A stretch of 64,000 nucleotides of DNA from an uncultured Flavobacteriaceae bacterium (lineage in GTDB: Bacteria; Bacteroidota; Bacteroidia; Flavobacteriales; Flavobacteriaceae): contig CAJWGK010000002.1 in assembly GCA_913030895.1 (NCBI GenBank), forward strand, positions 16,810-80,809, in the 5' to 3' direction. This document shows, one piece after another, positions 20,640-30,848 of this stretch. The notes beneath the pieces were generated by a model, which searched no databases, was not told the origin of the DNA, and saw nothing but the letters and a program-made list of their open reading frames with translations. Made by a program: the position numbers and the translations under genes. Each line of letters starts with the position of its first letter. Position 1 is the stretch's first letter.

Positions 20640-21041
20640 AAAAGTGTTTTCCTAGTCACAAAGGCGATCAAACCCTACATGGAAGCTGGTGGAGCCATCG
20701 TTAATTTTGCCTCACAGGCAGGTCGAGACGGCGGTGGGCCAGGTGCAGCGATCTACGCTACATCGAAAGGGGCTGTAATGACTTACACACGTGCCTTGGC
20801 TAAAGAATTTGGCCCTCAAGGGATACGCGTAAATGCCCTATGCCCCGGTATGATTGCGACCAAATTCCACGATGATTTTACCATAGATGCCGTAAGAGAA
20901 AAAGTCGCAGGATCTACCCCACTTCGTAGAGAAGGACAAGCAAATGAGGTTGCAGATTTAGTCCTTTATTTAGTTTCAGACCAGTCTTCTTTTATTACTG
21001 GTAATAATATTGATATCAACGGAGGATTGGCTTTTAGCTAG
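20640..21041 (+). pseudogene. N-terminally truncated short-chain dehydrogenase/reductase (C-terminal ~130 aa only)
   Basis: Open frame begins [28 protein letters not shown]...YATSKGAV...; the Rossmann GxxxGxG half is absent and an in-frame stop lies at 20634-20636. Confidence 0.75.
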
Positions 21042-21047
21042 GTATAT

Positions 21048-22328
21048 TTAATCTTCTTTCAATAAAAGAGTCGCCAAATGCTCACTGAGGGTTTGGCGAC
21101 TCCATTTTTTTAGATCAGGTATTTTGTTTTCTATCTTTACTTTTTGTTGGGCAATACCATCAATAAATATCTTTAAAGCCAGTTTTTCGTTAGCCTTAAT
21201 TGTCTGAGCGTGGGATGCAGAATCCAAAAATCGTCCTGCCTCAGAGTCGGGGTTTCCAATAGAAAGCACAGGCAAACCCGATGCAACATACTCCAACAGT
21301 TTACCAGAAATCATATCTTGGTCGGCTCCTTTAAAAATGAAGTTGAGCAGTAGGTCACCACTTTTCATCAAGCCAATGGCTTCCTTGTGGGAAAGATACC
21401 CTTTGTAATCAATCGCTATTTTAGGAGAGATTTGTTTGATTTTTTCAATGAGGGATGAGGAGATATTACCCGCTAAGGATAAACGAATTTCATATTGTCC
21501 TGCCAACTCATTCAGTACTTTCATCACAGGGGAATAATCTTGGTTTTCGGTTAACAAACCCGTGTAGACAACATGAAATTCCACTATATTAGTTCTTGGA
21601 ACACTAGCCATTAAATTTTCATCATACCCATTGGGCAAGACGTGAAAACTTTGTTCGGGTGCTTTAACCTGCAGTTTTTGAATCAGACTTCCCCCCACGG
21701 TAGTCAATATGCCATCAGCGGTTTGTAACACCGTTTCTTCCCAACGGCCATCTTTTTTTTCGGCCCTAGCAGAACGGTACAAATCCTTGTTGTAAAAAAC
21801 AGTTGTCCATGGGTCGCGAAAATCAGCCCACCACTGTACACCAAATTGCGATTTTAATTTCAAACCCACCAAATGGGTAGAATGGGGAGGGCCTGTGGTG
21901 ATCACTTTGGATATTCCTTCATTTCTAATGCAATGTTCAGCCTGGGCTTGAGCATAGGTATTCCAACCTTTACGCGCATCCGGAATAAAATAATTCCCAC
22001 GAATAAAGGCTGCCAATCGACTTAGAAAGCCATTTGTTTTTACTTCACCTTGAGGAATACCCCTATTTTTTGAACCTGTAAAAAGCAGTGAATACCACTT
22101 CAATGGTTCCCTTGTTTTGGTTTTGATTACCCTGATATCATTCACTTCAGACAAAAGACTTTGATCTAAAGATGGGTAGGAGGCATATTTTTCATCTACC
22201 GTGATAACAAAAGGGGTCCACCCCAATTGCTTAAGATATTTGGCAAAATACATCCATCGTTGCACCCCTGAGCCTCCAGAAGGAGGCCAGTAATAGGTCA
22301 AAATCAAAACTTTTTTTGAATTATTCAA
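21048..22328 (-). CDS. Glycosyltransferase family 4 protein
   Basis: YYWPPSGGSGVQRWMYFAKYLKQLGW, DFRDPWT, KLLEYVASGLPVLSIG. Confidence 0.88.
   Translation of the reverse strand: MNNSKKVLILTYYWPPSGGSGVQRWMYFAKYLKQLGWTPFVITVDEKYASYPSLDQSLLSEVNDIRVIKTKTREPLKWYSLLFTGSKNRGIPQGEVKTNGFLSRLAAFIRGNYFIPDARKGWNTYAQAQAEHCIRNEGISKVITTGPPHSTHLVGLKLKSQFGVQWWADFRDPWTTVFYNKDLYRSARAEKKDGRWEETVLQTADGILTTVGGSLIQKLQVKAPEQSFHVLPNGYDENLMASVPRTNIVEFHVVYTGLLTENQDYSPVMKVLNELAGQYEIRLSLAGNISSSLIEKIKQISPKIAIDYKGYLSHKEAIGLMKSGDLLLNFIFKGADQDMISGKLLEYVASGLPVLSIGNPDSEAGRFLDSASHAQTIKANEKLALKIFIDGIAQQKVKIENKIPDLKKWSRQTLSEHLATLLLKED
21068..21111 (+). terminator. Intrinsic terminator (perfect 11-bp stem) inside the 3' end of the convergent glycosyltransferase gene
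   Basis: GAGTCGCCAAA (21068-21078) and TTTGGCGACTC (21092-21102), followed by CCATTTTTTT; the minus strand also has TTTTATT after the stem. Confidence 0.75.
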
Positions 22329-22353
22329 AGGTTATAGATTAACCCAAAAGTAA

Positions 22354-22863
22354 CTATTTCTTTTTTTTATAAAGCGGAACTGAAGAACAGGCCTCTCCAT
22401 AAAACAAGCTTTTAACTACCGGTTGTAACTTAGCGATCAATTGGACATAAGCATCCTCAGGCACCGTTTTGTCACTACAGCCTTTGATGATCACGGGTTG
22501 GTCTATATAGGGGTTGAGGTCAATATTTTGAATTTCTTCTGAAAATAATTGTATCTCCAAATCAGCCAGCGTTCCCTTGACCACTTTTCTTGCGAAAGGT
22601 TGCAAATAGGTCGTCACCAAAAGAGACGCCCAAGCAGGTAAAACAGCATCGGTAGCGCAATGAATAGCGATAAATTGATCTTGATAGACTGACCAGTCGT
22701 GTTCATTTAATTTTGTTCTAAAATCCTTTTCCCTGAGAATGACACCTTGATCGAGCCATTGAGATAAGTCCAATGCTTTTCGGGTTCCGATTTGGTAAAA
22801 CTTTTCCAAATCGAAAGTCATTAATGTACTTTCCGCTACGCGGTTGATAATTGTATCTGACAT
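22354..22863 (-). CDS. DUF2480 family protein
   Basis: RVAESTLMTFDLEKFY, SLFYGEACSSVPLYKKKK; position at end of SUF operon. Confidence 0.88.
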   Translation of the reverse strand: MSDTIINRVAESTLMTFDLEKFYQIGTRKALDLSQWLDQGVILREKDFRTKLNEHDWSVYQDQFIAIHCATDAVLPAWASLLVTTYLQPFARKVVKGTLADLEIQLFSEEIQNIDLNPYIDQPVIIKGCSDKTVPEDAYVQLIAKLQPVVKSLFYGEACSSVPLYKKKK

Positions 22864-22864
22864 T

Positions 22865-23191
22865 TTAGAGTAATCCCAATTCTAATTTGGCTTCCTCACT
22901 CATCAGGTCTTGAGACCACGGAGGGTCAAAAGTAATTTCCACTTCGGCATCCTTAACGGCATCCAAAGACTTTACTTTTTCCTCAACTTCTCTGGGTAAA
23001 GATTCCGCAACAGGACAGTTAGGAGTGGTCAGGGTCATTAATATTTTTACGTCGGCATCTTCGTTGACAAAAACATCATAGATCAAACCCAGTTCATAGA
23101 TATCTACAGGGATTTCTGGATCGAAAATAGTTTTGAGCACACCAACAATCTTATCTCCTAGTTCGGCAGTTTCAATGATTTCTTCAGACAT
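22865..23191 (-). CDS. SUF-associated DUF59/MIP18-family protein (SufT-like)
   Basis: VLKTIFDPEIPVDIYELGLIYDV, TTPNCPVAESLP. Confidence 0.92.
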   Translation of the reverse strand: MSEEIIETAELGDKIVGVLKTIFDPEIPVDIYELGLIYDVFVNEDADVKILMTLTTPNCPVAESLPREVEEKVKSLDAVKDAEVEITFDPPWSQDLMSEEAKLELGLL

Positions 23192-23196
23192 ATAGG

Positions 23197-23628
23197 TTAA
23201 TTTAATTGGGTTTTAAAGGCAATGGCGTACATTTTAAGCTGCTTGATCATAGAAACCAAGCCATTTGCGCGGGTAGGAGACAAATGTTCCTTTAATCCTA
23301 TCTTATCGATAAAAGACGTATCTGCATCTAAAATCGCATCGGGATGTTGATTGGAAAAAACCCGAATCAAAATGGCGATAATTCCTTTGGTGATAATTGC
23401 ATCGCTATCCGCAGTAAAAACCAATTTTTTATCTTCCAAGTCGGCATGAACCCAAACCTTACTCTGGCAGCCCTTGATGATATTGTCATCGGTTTTGTAT
23501 TGAGGATCAATCAATGGTAATGATTTTCCCAATTCTATCATGTACTCATAGCGTTGCATCCAGTCATCAAATAAAGAAAACTCTTCTACAATTTCTTCTT
23601 GTGCCGCATTGATTGTCTCCATACTCAA
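23197..23628 (-). CDS. sufE: SufE-family sulfur acceptor
   Basis: QEEIVEEFSLFDDWMQRYEYMIELGKSLP, IKGCQSKVWV. Confidence 0.95.
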   Translation of the reverse strand: MSMETINAAQEEIVEEFSLFDDWMQRYEYMIELGKSLPLIDPQYKTDDNIIKGCQSKVWVHADLEDKKLVFTADSDAIITKGIIAILIRVFSNQHPDAILDADTSFIDKIGLKEHLSPTRANGLVSMIKQLKMYAIAFKTQLN

Positions 23629-23638
23629 AATTACTAAT

Positions 23639-24850
23639 TTATTGTAACATCTGCACAGCCTTCTTTACCGCATCTACCATCGCATCAATCTCTTGGAAGG
23701 TGTTATAAAATGAAAAAGAAGCTCTTACCGTGCCTGGGATTTTATAAAAGTCCATAATCGGTTGAGCACAATGGTGTCCCGTTCTCACCGCTATCCCCAA
23801 TTTATCTAGGATACTTCCGATATCATAAGGGTGAATTCCTTCCACATTAAACGAAATCACAGCGGTTTTCTCAGGAGCTACACCATAAACTTTTAGCCCG
23901 GGAATTTGTTTTAAGGCTAGAGTAGCATAGGTCAAAAGTTCTGCTTCATACTTAGCGATATTTTCCATCCCAATCGCGTTGACGTAATCCAAGGCTGCGC
24001 CAAAAGCAATACCTCCAGCTATGTTAGGGGTTCCCGCCTCAAATTTGTGAGGTAAATCTGCATAAGTCGTTTTTTCAAAAGTCACTTCAGCAATCATTTC
24101 TCCACCGCCTTGATAGGGGGGTAAACGATTCAGAGCTGCTTCTTTTCCGTAGAGCACTCCAATACCCGTTGGACCACATATTTTGTGCGCAGATGTAACA
24201 TAATAATCGACATTTAGTGCTTGGACATCTGCTTTTATATGGGGGGAGGCTTGTGCTCCATCAATCAAAACCTCAGCACCAACGGCATGGGCTTTGTTGA
24301 TAATTTCTTCAATGGGGTTGACTGTGCCCAAAGCATTGGAAACATGATTGACAAAAACTAATTTGGTACGGTCTGAAAGCAGTTCGTCATAAGCATCCAT
24401 AATCAACACCCCATCCTCATTCATGGGAATCACTTTTAACAATGCCCCCGTTTTTTGACAAAGCATTTGCCAAGGCACAATATTGGAGTGGTGTTCCAAA
24501 GCAGAAACAATGAGTTCATCTCCTTCTTTTAGCAATTCAGCGTAACCACTGCTAATAATATTTATAGCATGTGTGGTTCCCGAAGTAAAAATCACCTCAT
24601 AGGGATGAGCGGCATTAAAATGTTTTTGAATCTTTTGTCTGGCACCCTCATAGGCATCAGTTGCCTCCTGACTCAATGCATGTACGCCACGATGAATATT
24701 GGCATTGTAATTTTCATAATAGTCCACGATAGTGTTGATCACCTGAGTGGGTGTTTGAGAGGTTGCTGCATTGTCAAAATACACTAACGGCCTTCCATTT
24801 ACTTCCCTATTTAAAACAGGGAAATCTTTTCGGATTTTTGTTACGTTCAT
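23639..24850 (-). CDS. sufS: Cysteine desulfurase SufS
   Basis: YFDNAATSQTP, TSAHKICGPTGIGVLYG, RTGHHCAQP; ATG at 24850 preferred. Confidence 0.95.
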   Translation of the reverse strand: MNVTKIRKDFPVLNREVNGRPLVYFDNAATSQTPTQVINTIVDYYENYNANIHRGVHALSQEATDAYEGARQKIQKHFNAAHPYEVIFTSGTTHAINIISSGYAELLKEGDELIVSALEHHSNIVPWQMLCQKTGALLKVIPMNEDGVLIMDAYDELLSDRTKLVFVNHVSNALGTVNPIEEIINKAHAVGAEVLIDGAQASPHIKADVQALNVDYYVTSAHKICGPTGIGVLYGKEAALNRLPPYQGGGEMIAEVTFEKTTYADLPHKFEAGTPNIAGGIAFGAALDYVNAIGMENIAKYEAELLTYATLALKQIPGLKVYGVAPEKTAVISFNVEGIHPYDIGSILDKLGIAVRTGHHCAQPIMDFYKIPGTVRASFSFYNTFQEIDAMVDAVKKAVQMLQ

Positions 24851-24854
24851 TGGC

Positions 24855-26171
24855 TTATAGATCAAATCCTAAGTTTACTCCCAGTTTTTTTGCGATCAGT
24901 AGATTGATTCGCTTCTTTAATATGGGTAGTTCCACACTCTCCAGCACGTTGTTGGCAAAGGCATATGTTAATAGTGCCTTGGCTTCTTTTTTTGGAATCC
25001 CTCTGGATTGTAGATAAAATAGTGCTTCCTCGTCTAATTGTCCCACGGTACATCCGTGAGAACATTTCACATCATCGGCAAATATCTCCAACTGGGGCTT
25101 TGTATTCACCGTTGCTTTATCATCTAGCAATATATTGTTGTTCTGCTGAAAGGCATTTGTTTTTTGTGCGATTTGATCCACATGTATTTTTCCATTAAAT
25201 ACCCCAACGGCTCCATCAGAAAATACGCCTTTATAATCTTGGTGACTTTCGCAATTGGGCTTAATGTGATCTACCAGTGTGTAGTGATCCACATGCTGCT
25301 TGTCGTCTAAGATGGTGACCCCTTTGAGGGTAGCATCTGCATTGGCTCCCTTCAGATAAAAATTTAAATTATTCCGTGTCAACTTACCTCCAAGGGAAAA
25401 AGTGTGCACCCTAACATTACTGTTTTTCTCTTGAGAAATATAGGTATTGTCAATTAGGGAAGCAGTCGGTAAATCATTTTGAATCTTATAGTAATCCACG
25501 AAAGCATCCTGATGGGCGTATATTTCCGTTACTGAATTGGTAACTACCTCATGAGACTTCAAACTCTGATGGCGCTCCAAAATTTGTACTTGGGCATTTT
25601 TATCCACCACAATAAGATTTCGAGGTTGTAGCCACAGGGCTTTTTCTTTTCCAGTGGAAAAATGGATCAACTCAATGGGTTTTTCAGCCACCACACTTTT
25701 GGGAATATAAATGTATGCACCTTCTTGAGTGTAGGAGGTATTGAGTGCAGTAAGACTGTCATTTGTGTTGGCAATCTTATTAAAGTAAGTGTCAATCAAC
25801 TTTCTGTATTTCGCTTTGGATAGTGCAGCAGACATCAAACAAACATCCAATCCATCGTGGGTGGTATCTGAAAGAAAGGGACTGTAAACACCGTCTATAA
25901 AAACTACCTTATAGGTGTCAATCTCATACAGGAAATACTTCTTTACTTTCTTGAGGTCAATGGTCGTTTCGGACTTGGGAAACAATGCATAGTCATTGCG
26001 AACCATTGCATTTAGGGAAGTGTATTTCCAAGCTTCGTCTTTACGGGTAGGAAAGCCTTTTTGCTCAAAGGTCTTTAGAGATTCTAAACGGGTTTGATGC
26101 ACCGGGTCAGAAAAGTCTATACTGCCCTCAAAAGCGAGATGTGATGCCAATAATTTTTCTTTGAAATCCAT
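24855..26171 (-). CDS. sufD: Fe-S cluster assembly protein SufD
   Basis: KPQLEIFADDVKCSHGCTVGQLDEEALFYLQSRGI. Confidence 0.95.
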   Translation of the reverse strand: MDFKEKLLASHLAFEGSIDFSDPVHQTRLESLKTFEQKGFPTRKDEAWKYTSLNAMVRNDYALFPKSETTIDLKKVKKYFLYEIDTYKVVFIDGVYSPFLSDTTHDGLDVCLMSAALSKAKYRKLIDTYFNKIANTNDSLTALNTSYTQEGAYIYIPKSVVAEKPIELIHFSTGKEKALWLQPRNLIVVDKNAQVQILERHQSLKSHEVVTNSVTEIYAHQDAFVDYYKIQNDLPTASLIDNTYISQEKNSNVRVHTFSLGGKLTRNNLNFYLKGANADATLKGVTILDDKQHVDHYTLVDHIKPNCESHQDYKGVFSDGAVGVFNGKIHVDQIAQKTNAFQQNNNILLDDKATVNTKPQLEIFADDVKCSHGCTVGQLDEEALFYLQSRGIPKKEAKALLTYAFANNVLESVELPILKKRINLLIAKKLGVNLGFDL

Positions 26172-26176
26172 ACGGG

Positions 26177-26923
26177 CTATGCCATTTCTTTAATCCAGTC
26201 GTATCCTTTTTCCTCAAGTTCAAGCGCCAATTCCTTTGTTCCTGACTTGACAATTTTACCATCAAACAAAACATGAACAAAATCAGGGACAATGTATTCT
26301 AATAATCGTTGATAGTGAGTAATTACGATTATAGCATTGTCTTTGGCCCTAAGTTTGTTGACGCCATTGGCGACTATCTTAAGTGCGTCAATATCCAAAC
26401 CGGAATCTGTCTCATCTAAGATGGAAAGCTTGGGCTCCAACATCGCCATTTGAAAAATCTCGTTACGTTTTTTTTCTCCTCCAGAAAAACCTTCATTAAG
26501 CGAGCGAGATAGAAAGCGTGAGTCGATCTCCAATAAATTAGATTTCTCACGAATTTTCTTTAACATCACATTGGCTGGCATATCTTCTAAACCTTTGGCC
26601 TTTCTATTGGCATTGATCGCTGTTTTGATGAAATTGGTTACACTAACTCCTGGGATTTCCACAGGATACTGAAAGGATAGAAAGATCCCTTTATGAGCGC
26701 GTTCCTCAGCATCTAGCTCGCCTAGGTCTTCTCCCTCTAAAAGCATAGCTCCCTTGGTCACCTCATAATCCTGATGTCCTGCAATCGCTGCTGAAAGGGT
26801 GCTTTTTCCAGAACCATTAGGCCCCATAATCGCATGTACTTCCCCAGCTTTAACGTCTAGGTCAATACCATTTAGAATTTTTTTTCCCTCTACTTGGGCG
26901 TGAAGATTTTCTATTGTTAGCAT
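26177..26923 (-). CDS. sufC: Fe-S cluster assembly ATPase SufC
   Basis: ABC ATPase, IMGPNGSGKSTL, FSGGEKKRNEIFQMA; ATG at 26923 preferred. Confidence 0.95.
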   Translation of the reverse strand: MLTIENLHAQVEGKKILNGIDLDVKAGEVHAIMGPNGSGKSTLSAAIAGHQDYEVTKGAMLLEGEDLGELDAEERAHKGIFLSFQYPVEIPGVSVTNFIKTAINANRKAKGLEDMPANVMLKKIREKSNLLEIDSRFLSRSLNEGFSGGEKKRNEIFQMAMLEPKLSILDETDSGLDIDALKIVANGVNKLRAKDNAIIVITHYQRLLEYIVPDFVHVLFDGKIVKSGTKELALELEEKGYDWIKEMA

Positions 26924-26933
26924 AAGTGTTTTT

Positions 26934-28379
26934 TTATCCAACTGATCCCTCTAAGGAAATCTCTAATAATTTTTGAGCCTCTACGGCAAATTCCATGGGT
27001 AACTTATTCAGTACTTCTTTACTAAAACCATTTACAATCAAGGCAATTGCCTTTTCTGGATCAATCCCTCGCTGATTGCAATAAAAAACTTGATCCTCTC
27101 CAATCTTACTGGTGGTTGCTTCATGCTCTATCTGAGCCGTTTTATTTTTTACTTCAATGTAAGGGAAGGTGTGTGCCCCACATTTATTCCCCATCAAGAG
27201 GGAATCACATTGAGAGAAATTTCTCGCGTTGGTCGCCCGAGGTGAAACCTGTACCAGCCCTCTGTAGCTATTTTGTGATTTTCCTGCAGATATCCCTTTA
27301 GAAATAATAGTACTCCTAGTGTTTTTCCCTAAATGAATCATTTTGGTACCTGTATCGGCTTGCTGAAAATCGTTGGTCAATGCAATGGAATAAAACTCCC
27401 CGATGGAGTCATTTCCTTTTAATATACAGGAAGGATATTTCCAGGTTACAGCTGAACCAGTTTCTACTTGCGTCCAAGATATTTTTGAACGGGTATGGCA
27501 AATACCTCGTTTGGTGACAAAATTGTACACCCCACCTTTACCGCTTTTATCTCCAGGAAACCAGTTCTGAACAGTAGAATATTTGATTTCAGCAGCGTCT
27601 AAAGCAATCAACTCTACCACAGCGGCATGCAATTGATTTTCATCTCTTGAAGGCGCGGTACAACCTTCAAGGTAACTGACATAGCTCGATTCATCGGCAA
27701 TAACCAATGTTCTCTCAAACTGTCCCGTACCTGCTTGATTGATTCTAAAGTATGTGGATAATTCCATCGGACAACGAACCCCTTTGGGAATGTAACAGAA
27801 TGAGCCATCGGAAAAGACGGCAGAATTCAAGGCAGCAAAATAATTGTCTTTGATGGGAATTACCGTACCGATATATTTTTTTACTAATTCGGGATGTTCC
27901 TGAATTGCCTCAGATATAGAACAAAAAATAATGCCCTTTTCGGCGAGGGTTTTCTTAAAGGTGGTCGCAACGGAAACCGAGTCCATAACAATATCTACAG
28001 CCACACCAGCCAATTTCTTTTGTTCATCTAAAGAAATTCCCAGCTTGTCGAAAGTTGCCAATAATTCTGGGTCAACTTCGTCCAAGCTTTTATATTGATC
28101 TTTTTTCTTAGGAGCAGAGTAATAGGAAATCGCTTGATAATCAGGCTTATTATATTTCACATTCGCCCACTCAGGCTCCTTCATCGCTTTCCAGGCGTCA
28201 AAAGCCTTTAGTCGCCATTCCGTCATCCACTCAGGTTCGTTTTTTTTCTTTGAAATCCCACGAACCACTTCTTCATTTAAACCAACAGGAAAGGTCTCAG
28301 AATCAATATCGGTATAAAACCCGTATTCGTATTCTTTTGTTTCCAGTTCTTTCTTTAACTCTTCCTCTGTGTAAGCCAT
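26934..28379 (-). CDS. sufB: Fe-S cluster assembly protein SufB
   Basis: [47 protein letters not shown]. Confidence 0.97.
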   Translation of the reverse strand: MAYTEEELKKELETKEYEYGFYTDIDSETFPVGLNEEVVRGISKKKNEPEWMTEWRLKAFDAWKAMKEPEWANVKYNKPDYQAISYYSAPKKKDQYKSLDEVDPELLATFDKLGISLDEQKKLAGVAVDIVMDSVSVATTFKKTLAEKGIIFCSISEAIQEHPELVKKYIGTVIPIKDNYFAALNSAVFSDGSFCYIPKGVRCPMELSTYFRINQAGTGQFERTLVIADESSYVSYLEGCTAPSRDENQLHAAVVELIALDAAEIKYSTVQNWFPGDKSGKGGVYNFVTKRGICHTRSKISWTQVETGSAVTWKYPSCILKGNDSIGEFYSIALTNDFQQADTGTKMIHLGKNTRSTIISKGISAGKSQNSYRGLVQVSPRATNARNFSQCDSLLMGNKCGAHTFPYIEVKNKTAQIEHEATTSKIGEDQVFYCNQRGIDPEKAIALIVNGFSKEVLNKLPMEFAVEAQKLLEISLEGSVG

Positions 28380-28394
28380 AGAATTTATTTCAAT

Positions 28395-28724
28395 TTAAAG
28401 GGAAAAACTTTCTCCGCAGCCACAGGTTCGCTGTGCATTAGGGTTATTAAAAACAAAGCCCTTACCATTTAGCCCTCCAGAATATTCTAAAGTAGTGCCT
28501 AATAAGTAAAGCAAGCTTTTTTTGTCTACCAAAATCCGGACTTGGTTATCCTCGAAAATTCGATCCTCCTCGGATTGTGCATGGTCAAAAGTTAGATCAT
28601 AAGACAAGCCAGAGCAACCACCACTTTTGACCCCAACGCGAATGTAATCTAAATCGGGATTGTAGCCTTCCTCTTGCATTAATTGCGATACTTTTTGACG
28701 CGCATCTGCAGTTACCTTGATCAT
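28395..28724 (-). CDS. HesB/IscA/SufA-family Fe-S assembly scaffold
   Basis: GGCSGLSY ... CGCGESF conserved cysteines. Confidence 0.95.
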   Translation of the reverse strand: MIKVTADARQKVSQLMQEEGYNPDLDYIRVGVKSGGCSGLSYDLTFDHAQSEEDRIFEDNQVRILVDKKSLLYLLGTTLEYSGGLNGKGFVFNNPNAQRTCGCGESFSL

Positions 28725-28898
28725 GTTTTATAATCATTAATTATCCTTAATACAAATATAGTTCATTTCCGTCTATTTTAGGGCGTAAACTATCGATTCT
28801 GACTATAGTTCAATTAAAATTTACTGTGGTGTTTTCTTAAAAAAAGACTTCTCTCAACACAATGTGGGCAAAGGATTAAATCTTATTACTTTTGCAGT

Positions 28899-29942
28899 AT
28901 GTTTGAAAACAAAAGCCGAACTCCCCTCTCCGAATTGGGAGAATTTAAATTAATTGAGCATTTAACCAAAACTTTTACTGTCAGTGATGAAACTACAGTG
29001 TTAGGCGTTGGTGATGATGCTGCAGTACTTCAATTAAAAGACGAGCAAACCGTAGTCACAAATGACCTACTAATCGAAGGCATTCATTTTGACTTGACCT
29101 ATGTGCCACTAAAACACTTGGGCTACAAAGCAGTAATGGTCAACCTTTCCGATGTTTATGCCATGAATGCGGTTCCTAAGCAAATCACTGTTTCCATAGC
29201 GGTGTCGAATCGTTTTCCTTTAGAAGCTCTGGAAGAATTATACACCGGAATAGGTTTGGCTTGTAAAAATTACAAAATCGATATGATTGGAGGCGATACC
29301 TCATCCAGCACAACGGGTCTAATGATCTCCATAACTGCTATTGGTCAAGCTAAAAAAGAAAAAATAACCTACCGATCTGGTGCAAAACCCAACGACCTGC
29401 TGGTCATGAGTGGAGATATCGGGGGTGCCTATATGGGGCTACAGGTTTTGGAACGTGAAAAAGCGGTTTTTAAAGTCAATCCCAACAATCAACCTGATCT
29501 GGCGCAATATTCCTATTGTGTAGAACGCCAACTTAAACCTGAGGCTAGAAAAGACATTATTGAGCTTTTAGCGGAACTGGATATCACCCCCAATGCTATG
29601 ATAGACATAAGCGACGGATTGTCCTCTGAGATTTTTCACCTTTGCAAGACTTCTGGTGTAGGCTGCGATATTTATGAAGAAAAATTACCTGCAGACCCTC
29701 AGACAATAAGTATCGCTGAGGAATTTAAAATCAATAGCACCACTGCACTACTCAATGGAGGTGAAGATTACGAATTATTGATGGCTATTAAAACCGAGGA
29801 CTATGACAAAATCAAGTCCCATCCACTATTGACAACAATTGGCCATTTTACGGATCAAAAAGAAGTTTGTAACATGACCACTGGTCTGGGACAATCCATA
29901 AAACTGGAGGCACAAGGTTGGCAGAATTTTAACCAAGAATAA
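28899..29942 (+). CDS. thiL: Thiamine-phosphate kinase
   Basis: GVGDDAAVLQ, TNDLLIEGIHFDL, MIGGDTSSS, ISDGLSSEI. Confidence 0.95.
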   Translation: MFENKSRTPLSELGEFKLIEHLTKTFTVSDETTVLGVGDDAAVLQLKDEQTVVTNDLLIEGIHFDLTYVPLKHLGYKAVMVNLSDVYAMNAVPKQITVSIAVSNRFPLEALEELYTGIGLACKNYKIDMIGGDTSSSTTGLMISITAIGQAKKEKITYRSGAKPNDLLVMSGDIGGAYMGLQVLEREKAVFKVNPNNQPDLAQYSYCVERQLKPEARKDIIELLAELDITPNAMIDISDGLSSEIFHLCKTSGVGCDIYEEKLPADPQTISIAEEFKINSTTALLNGGEDYELLMAIKTEDYDKIKSHPLLTTIGHFTDQKEVCNMTTGLGQSIKLEAQGWQNFNQE

Positions 29943-29943
29943 T

Positions 29944-30759
29944 TTAGCCCAAGGCAACATCTAAAGTCATCATCACGATGAAGCCACCAATAAAACCTAG
30001 GGTAGCAATATCAGTGTACTTATCTTGTTGCGTTTCAGGTATTACTTCCTCCACCACCACAAAGATCATTGCTCCAGCAGCAAATGCAAGTGCATAGGGT
30101 AAAATAGGTGTAAAAAATGTAACCGCAACCGCACCAAGTACGGCAGCAAAAGGCTCGACAATTGCCGATAATTGTCCATACCAAAAGCTTTTAAACTTAC
30201 TTACCCCTTGCCTTCTCAAGGGCATGGAAACTGCGATACCTTCAGGAAAATTTTGAATCCCAATCCCAATAGCAAGTGCTACGGCTCCTCCAATTGAGGC
30301 TTCGGGAATTCCTGCAGCAACTCCGCCAAACAAAACTCCGACAGCCAAACCTTCAGGAATATTATGCAGCGTAATAGCCAGTACCAATAATGTGGTTTTG
30401 TGCCAAGGTGTTTTGATACCCTCGGAATCTTTAAAGTTTATATGAATGTGGGGTAAAATCTTGTCCAATCCAAAAATAAATAGTGCACCAAGACCAAACC
30501 CAACTGCTGCGGGAATCACCTTGACAAAACCTTCGCCCTGAGACATCTCAATCCCCGGTGCCAATAGACTCCAAAAACTTGCAGCAACCATCACCCCGCC
30601 CGTAAAACCGAGCATGCCATCCAAAAAACCGCGATGCATTGTTTTAAATAAATAAACAAATGAAGCGCCAAAAGCAGTTAATAGCCAAGTAAAAACCGTT
30701 GCGTAAAACGCACCTTTAACAGGGCTTATTCCTCCAAAAAAGTCAATGATAACATCCAT
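29944..30759 (-). CDS. ZIP-family metal transporter
   Basis: LHNIPEGLAVGV, NFPEGIAVSMPL. Confidence 0.92.
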   Translation of the reverse strand: MDVIIDFFGGISPVKGAFYATVFTWLLTAFGASFVYLFKTMHRGFLDGMLGFTGGVMVAASFWSLLAPGIEMSQGEGFVKVIPAAVGFGLGALFIFGLDKILPHIHINFKDSEGIKTPWHKTTLLVLAITLHNIPEGLAVGVLFGGVAAGIPEASIGGAVALAIGIGIQNFPEGIAVSMPLRRQGVSKFKSFWYGQLSAIVEPFAAVLGAVAVTFFTPILPYALAFAAGAMIFVVVEEVIPETQQDKYTDIATLGFIGGFIVMMTLDVALG

Positions 30760-30848
30760 ATTAGAGCGCTTTTTATTTCGCGTAAATATAGATAAAAAGG
30801 AACTATTTAAGTCATCTGTTGGTTGGATTGACTAATTTTGAAAGTGTA

